DNA from: JAAFJU01 sp043764895 | GTDB taxonomy: Bacteria > Cyanobacteriota > Cyanobacteriia > Leptolyngbyales > Leptolyngbyaceae | NCBI GenBank assembly: GCA_043764895.1 | Contig: JAYUJY010000021.1 | Coordinates: 1 to 9,285, forward strand | Direction: 5' to 3' | DNA: 9,285 nt | Shown here: in pieces, positions 6,133 to 9,285 of the stretch | Layout of the letters: the number at the start of each line of letters is the position of its first letter | How positions within the stretch are numbered: position 1 is the stretch's first letter | The notes under the pieces: model-generated | Seen by the model: the letters and a program-made list of their open reading frames with translations, nothing else | Databases searched by the model: none | What the model was told of the DNA's origin: nothing | Made by a program: the position numbers and the translations under genes

Positions 6133-6981
6133 CTAGAGATCCGTCTTCAATCCATCGATCGCATCTCCAAACTCATCTAGCACTTCAACAACTTTAGTTT
6201 CAATAACCGTTTCAACCACCTCGGCTACCTCTAAATCCTTTGCGTCAGTGACCGATGGAAGACTCGGTTTAGCGACAGGAATTATCGTCTCTGTTACGAC
6301 CTCCGTAACGGTCTCTGTCACCCCATCTTTGAAACTCTTCCGAACGTAGACTGCTTTGTTCTTGGGTTCTTTACTCTTTAGATCGGTGCTTTTCGGCGCA
6401 TTATTCTTAGGCTTCGTCCAGCTAGCGAAAATAGATTGAGCGGTAGATTGCGCCGTGCTTAACCAACCTCCCAACGGATTTCCGGCGTCAGGCTTGCTGA
6501 ACGAAGTCAATGTCGGCTTAACGGCCTCTTGTTGCTTTATCTTCGGTGGATTGCCAAAATCAGCTCGGGTCAACGGCGGCTCTTCCATGGCCCTTGGTCC
6601 AGTGGTCTTTCCATCAGCGTCTTGGGCAGCGACGGCAACTGTGGCGCTTAAATCTTGAACCTTGCTCGCTAACCCGGAAATCCGATCGCGCACCCCCGTC
6701 ACTTTGGCCGCATTCACGCGCTCATTCTCGGGCGTCGCACTCCAGCGAAGCGCCATCGTCTGCCACCCAAACCAGCCAATCAACGACACACTCGCCAACT
6801 GTCCCAGTAGAACCCCGCCCGTGATTCGTCCTGCACAAACCCATAGCACCAGCGCATAAAATAGCCCGATTCCACTCCAAACTAGGTCATTTTTGCGGGA
6901 AACCTCGGGCAGAGCAAAGGAGGTTGCATAGAGTCCAAAACTGCCGAATCCGACGGCTAGTGCTAGAAGGTAGGTCAGCAT
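6133..6981 (-). CDS. ycf66: Ycf66-family membrane protein with long acidic repeat tail
   Basis: Ycf66 is found in cyanobacteria and some plastids; its function is unknown. From the ATG at 6981 the product has 282 residues. The N-terminal ~85 residues match the family: a first membrane helix (about 1-22), the conserved LPEVSRKNDLVWSGIGLFYA (24-43) leading into a second helix, and a third helix (about 53-76) ending FGWQTMALRWSATPENER. The rest is not conserved: a possible amphipathic stretch VRDRISGLASKVQDLSATVA (97-116), a Pro/Lys-rich linker, and an acidic, valine/threonine-rich end containing VTETVTEVVTET and VAEVVETVIETKVVEVLDE. The start is chosen over an upstream ATG (7098) because AGGAG sits 8 bases before it and the family begins at this helix. 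It is divergent from gnd and convergent with the hydrolase across inverted-repeat copy 2. Confidence 0.88.
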   Translation of the reverse strand: MLTYLLALAVGFGSFGLYATSFALPEVSRKNDLVWSGIGLFYALVLWVCAGRITGGVLLGQLASVSLIGWFGWQTMALRWSATPENERVNAAKVTGVRDRISGLASKVQDLSATVAVAAQDADGKTTGPRAMEEPPLTRADFGNPPKIKQQEAVKPTLTSFSKPDAGNPLGGWLSTAQSTAQSIFASWTKPKNNAPKSTDLKSKEPKNKAVYVRKSFKDGVTETVTEVVTETIIPVAKPSLPSVTDAKDLEVAEVVETVIETKVVEVLDEFGDAIDGLKTDL

Positions 6982-7174
6982 GATCAAGGCTCCTGAAGGG
7001 ATGCGGTTTCTGAATGGTTCACTCAAGGATGAATGATAATGGGTCAACTCGGACAGTGGGATTTGCCGATCCCGAAGCTTTTTGCATTGTTTAATCACTA
7101 AACAAAAGAAAGCACGTTACCCTAAAGTCTAAGCGTGAGATCGTGATCTAGACTTCAACATCGACATAAAACTT
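6982..7174. promoter_or_regulatory. Divergent control region between ycf66 and gnd
   Basis: This 193-base interval must hold the promoters of both genes. Two inverted repeats stand out: TTGTTTA-N5-TAAACAA (7087-7105) and AAGTCTA-N17-TAGACTT (7125-7155). The inner part of the second contains GATC-GT-GATC. The inverse of TTAGACTTTAG (7122-7132) and the inverse of TTAGGGTAACGTG (7113-7125) are close matches to elements upstream of the hydrolase. No confident -35/-10 pair can be named, and gnd has no obvious Shine-Dalgarno sequence. Confidence 0.4.
6990..6994 (-). promoter_or_regulatory. Ribosome binding site of ycf66
   Basis: On the minus strand AGGAG lies 8 bases before the ATG at 6981. It decides the start against the longer reading from 7098, whose extra 39 residues are hydrophilic and precede the first membrane helix. 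Confidence 0.7.
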
Positions 7175-8581
7175 ATGACTCAAAGCTTTGGTGTGATTGG
7201 ATTGGCAGTAATGGGCGAAAATCTCGCTCTTAACGTCGAGAGAAATGGCTTTCCGATCGCGGTCTACAACCGCAGTCGCGAAAAAACGGATGAATTCATG
7301 AAAACCCGCGCGGTCGGGAAGAACGTAAAAGCAGGCTATACCCTAGAAGAATTTGTTGGATTGCTTGAGCGCCCCCGCAAAATTTTGATTATGGTCAAGG
7401 CGGGCGGCCCTGTAGATGCCGTGATTGAGCAGCTCAAGCCGCTTTTAGATGAAGGCGATATTCTCATTGATGGGGGCAACTCGCTCTTTACCGACACCGA
7501 TCGGCGTGCGGCAGATTTAGAAAGTGCAAAGTTCACCTTCATCGGTATGGGCGTCAGCGGCGGAGAAGAAGGCGCGCTGAATGGTCCAAGCTTGATGCCC
7601 GGTGGAACCCGATCGGCCTATCAGTTCCTAGAACCGATTTTCACAAAAATAGCGGCGAAGGTCGATGACGGCGCTTGCGTGACCTACATTGGTCCTGGCG
7701 GTGCTGGGCACTACGTGAAAATGGTCCACAACGGCATTGAGTATGGCGACATGCAGCTCATCGCCGAAGCCTACGACTTGCTCAAGAACGTCGCAGGGCT
7801 AAATTCAACCGAACTCCAACAGGTCTTCAGCGACTGGAATAAAACCGACGAGCTGAACTCCTACCTAATCGAAATTACCGCCGACATTTTCCGCAAAACC
7901 GACAACGGTACGGCGCTCGTGGAAGTGGTTCTAGATGCCGCTGCTCAAAAGGGCACTGGACGCTGGACCGTGAACAACGCCCTCGAACTTGGTGTGGCTA
8001 TTCCCACGATCACCGCCGCCGTCAATGCGCGCATTCTTTCGTCCATCAAGACCGAACGGGTCCATGCCGCAACGCTTCTGCCGGGACCGACGGCAACCTT
8101 CAGCGGCGATCGCACTGAGTTCATCAACAAGGTTCGCGACGCCCTGTACTGCTCCAAAATCTGCTCTTACGCCCAAGGAATGGCCTTGCTCAGCGCCGCT
8201 TCCAAAGCCTACGGATTTGAATTAGACCTTGCCGAATGCTCCCGTATTTGGAAAGGCGGTTGTATTATCCGCGCGGGTTTCCTTGACAAGATCAAGAAAG
8301 CCTTCAACGATGATCCTCAACTGGCCAATTTGCTGTTGGCACCGGAGTTCCGGGATACGGTTCTCAGCCGTCAAACGGCATGGCGTGAGGTGATTATGGA
8401 AGCGGCTCGATCGGGAATTGCGGTTCCGGCCTTTAGTTCATCGCTAGATTATTTCGACAGCTACCGCCGCGATCGTCTGCCCCAAAACCTAACCCAGGCC
8501 CAGCGCGACTACTTCGGTGCCCATACCTATGAACGCACCGACAAGCCCGGTACCTTCCATACCGAATGGCAGGAAAGCTAA
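7175..8581 (+). CDS. gnd: 6-phosphogluconate dehydrogenase, decarboxylating
   Basis: Gnd oxidises and decarboxylates 6-phosphogluconate to ribulose 5-phosphate, making NADPH and CO2. It is the third step of the oxidative pentose phosphate pathway, the main route of glycogen use in the dark in cyanobacteria. The 468-residue product is full length. The N-terminal Rossmann domain has GVIGLAVMGENLALN (6-20) and the NADP-selecting NRS (32-34). Further motifs are IMVKAGGPVD (72-81), DGGNS (99-103) and the substrate-binding GVSGGEEGA (126-134). The catalytic block GPGGAGHYVKMVHNGIEYGD contains Lys182, Asn186 and Glu189. The helical C-terminal domain has QKGTGRWT (258-265), ICSYAQGM and the end DYFGAHTYERTDKPGTFHTEW. 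All expected residues are present and there is no truncation. ATG 7175 gives the standard N-terminus. A hairpin terminator follows 58 bases after the stop. Confidence 0.99.
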   Translation: MTQSFGVIGLAVMGENLALNVERNGFPIAVYNRSREKTDEFMKTRAVGKNVKAGYTLEEFVGLLERPRKILIMVKAGGPVDAVIEQLKPLLDEGDILIDGGNSLFTDTDRRAADLESAKFTFIGMGVSGGEEGALNGPSLMPGGTRSAYQFLEPIFTKIAAKVDDGACVTYIGPGGAGHYVKMVHNGIEYGDMQLIAEAYDLLKNVAGLNSTELQQVFSDWNKTDELNSYLIEITADIFRKTDNGTALVEVVLDAAAQKGTGRWTVNNALELGVAIPTITAAVNARILSSIKTERVHAATLLPGPTATFSGDRTEFINKVRDALYCSKICSYAQGMALLSAASKAYGFELDLAECSRIWKGGCIIRAGFLDKIKKAFNDDPQLANLLLAPEFRDTVLSRQTAWREVIMEAARSGIAVPAFSSSLDYFDSYRRDRLPQNLTQAQRDYFGAHTYERTDKPGTFHTEWQES

Positions 8582-8638
8582 GATTAAATTCATTCTGAAG
8601 TCAATCATCGACTAAATCTCTAATAGATTTCTAAAAGC

Positions 8639-8674
8639 CAAAAGCGTCCCAGGTTAAAACTTGGGACGCTTTTG
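8639..8674. terminator. Hairpin terminator after gnd, symmetric
   Basis: A perfect 13-base inverted repeat, CAAAAGCGTCCCA (8639-8651) and TGGGACGCTTTTG (8662-8674), encloses a short loop GGTTAAAACT; inner G-C and G-U pairs can extend the stem. The stem's own TTTT on the + strand and AAAA on the opposite arm make it a plausible bidirectional terminator, though the T-run is short. Confidence 0.85.
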
Positions 8675-8692
8675 ATTAATCTCCAATCAACA

Positions 8693-8740
8693 GGCCATAG
8701 AAACATAGGCCATAGCAGCAATACGGGCGATAGAAACACA
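8693..8740 (+). repeat. Degenerate short direct repeats
   Basis: Three imperfect units follow one another: GGCCATAGAAACATA, GGCCATAGCAGCAATA and GGGCGATAGAAACACA. The shared pattern is GGSSATAGMARCA-like. They may be a decayed tandem array or chance; no coding or RNA role is visible. Confidence 0.4.
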
Positions 8741-8785
8741 GGACTGACAGAAGGGATTGGACTCTAAATCCTTCGCTCTAAAGCA

Positions 8786-9046
8786 TTAAAACGAAGGCGA
8801 CCCATTCCTCAAGGCGACTGACTTTAGCAGATACACACCAGACGACAGGAGCATAAACTGCAAACCCTGAGTCCAGCAGACGCAAACAATAGCGCTTAAG
8901 GAGTAGTGCTTAAGCCATAACGCTTGCACTGCTGATGGTGATAGCTTCAGACTGCCCAAGGATAGTGGCCTCCACAACGATCGATCCCCAAGATCAGCCA
9001 ATAGGCGTAGAAGCCGCTGAGGGATTGGGCGAGTGCGACGAAACAT
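8786..9046 (-). CDS. Doubtful 86-residue minus-strand ORF
   Basis: From the ATG at 9046 a frame of 86 residues starts MFRRTRPIPQRLLRLLADLG and ends LRNGSPSF; an in-frame TTG at 9061 would add five residues. It is rich in Leu and Trp, with one weakly hydrophobic stretch (YSLSAIVCVCWTQGLQFMLL) that could be a membrane segment. No Shine-Dalgarno sequence, no recognisable domain and no family resemblance are seen. If real, it would converge with gnd and could share the symmetric terminator at 8639-8674, the only contextual point in its favour. I consider it more likely non-coding. Confidence 0.17.
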   Translation of the reverse strand: MFRRTRPIPQRLLRLLADLGDRSLWRPLSLGSLKLSPSAVQALWLKHYSLSAIVCVCWTQGLQFMLLSSGVYLLKSVALRNGSPSF

Positions 9047-9260
9047 TAGATTATTTTCCAAAAGGTCATTCGGATGGGAGATGACAAGAGTTCGGATTTT
9101 GCTCGTAAATAAGACGTCTTAAACCCGCCTTTACCGCTTCTTTCCCGCGACTTCACCCCTATGGGTTGCCCCTCGCCCTGCTTGTAACGATCGCAATAGC
9201 GCTGAGTCCCCAAACCTGGTAGATTTGGCAAAAGTACCAGCAAGCTATGGCATACAAACG

Positions 9261-9285
9261 ATGAGAGTCTTAGTAATTGGCGGCG
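9261..9285 (+). CDS. 5' end of a Rossmann-fold NAD(P)-binding gene, possibly sqdB
   Basis: Only eight codons are inside the window, encoding MRVLVIGG, the first strand and glycine loop of an NAD(P)-binding Rossmann fold of the epimerase/dehydratase type. The ninth codon begins with G, so the next residue is A, D, E, G or V. UDP-sulfoquinovose synthase (SqdB, sulfolipid headgroup synthesis) in cyanobacteria typically starts with VLVIGGDGYCG, which fits. The common alternative VIGGTRFIG does not, because Thr needs a codon starting with A. Other epimerases with an Ala or Gly next remain possible. No Shine-Dalgarno sequence is visible upstream. The gene is cut by the window edge. Confidence 0.5.

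Larger units (their letters stand above)
8582..9260. other. Region with no convincing gene
   Basis: Nearly 700 bases after gnd hold a terminator (8639-8674), degenerate direct repeats (8693-8740), a small hairpin CCTTCG...CGAAGG (about 8769-8796) and a hairpin GCTTAAG-N8-CTTAAGC (8894-8915). I compared it with tRNA arms and the familiar parts of tmRNA, SRP RNA and RNase P RNA by eye and saw none. A minus-strand frame (8786-9046) is described separately. The last ~200 bases should contain the promoter and leader of the gene starting at 9261. Confidence 0.5.

Noticed and set aside
6982..7098. 39-residue N-terminal extension of Ycf66
   Set aside because: AGGAG precedes the ATG at 6981, and the extension is hydrophilic DNA that overlaps the divergent control region.
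7931..8225. Overlapping open frames on both strands inside gnd
   Set aside because: All are shadows of the gnd coding frame, whose catalytic and substrate motifs are intact.
8753..8796. tRNA-like stem GGATT...AATCC followed by CCTTCG...CGAAGG
   Set aside because: The loop lengths, the lack of a T-arm GGTTCRANTCC and the lack of an acceptor stem exclude a tRNA, and no tmRNA features were seen.
9046..9243. Minus-strand 65-residue frame near the window end
   Set aside because: It has no ribosome site, domain or plausible composition, and it covers the expected leader of the gene at 9261.

Overview
The window looks like a chromosomal segment from a cyanobacterium. It carries psaC (the photosystem I iron-sulfur subunit), a ycf66 gene, a DUF1400-type alpha/beta hydrolase and gnd. 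The palindrome CGATCG, the core of the cyanobacterial HIP1 element GCGATCGC, is very dense: at least 35 copies by eye where about 2 are expected by chance. Base composition and gene mix fit a filamentous or Leptolyngbya/Oscillatoriales-like lineage, but that placement is inference.

Layout. 1-360: psaC with a clear intrinsic terminator. 361-652: intergenic, with one doubtful 49-codon ORF. 653-2684: two polysaccharide glycosyltransferases facing each other (a WecG/TagA/CpsF-family enzyme on + and a GT4-family enzyme on -) whose 3' ends overlap by 44 bases. 2728-3135: a MAPEG membrane protein, divergent from the GT4 gene across a 43-base gap. 3136-3386: intergenic, with a long inverted-repeat element. 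3387-4178 (-): a small GlsB/YeaQ-type membrane protein preceded by a secreted hypothetical protein. 4290-6008 (+): the exported hydrolase. 6035-6129: a second copy of the inverted-repeat element. 6133-6981 (-): ycf66. 7175-8581 (+): gnd, followed by a strong hairpin terminator. 8582-9260: no convincing gene. 9261-9285: start of a Rossmann-fold gene, possibly sqdB, cut by the window edge.

Functionally this is a mixed housekeeping and envelope neighbourhood: photosystem I electron transfer, the oxidative pentose phosphate pathway, surface polysaccharide assembly and several exported or membrane proteins. The genes alternate in strand and do not form one pathway or a large operon. Only the secreted protein and the GlsB-like gene (78-base gap, same strand) look co-transcribed.

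I found no mobile-element genes, CRISPR array, RNA gene, defence locus or other obvious new system. The most interesting features are non-coding or subtle: two related MITE-like inverted repeats placed at convergent gene junctions, with conflicting orientation markers; the overlapping glycosyltransferase tails; an Arg in place of the Lys usually found at PsaC position 35; and short motifs shared by two divergent promoter regions.
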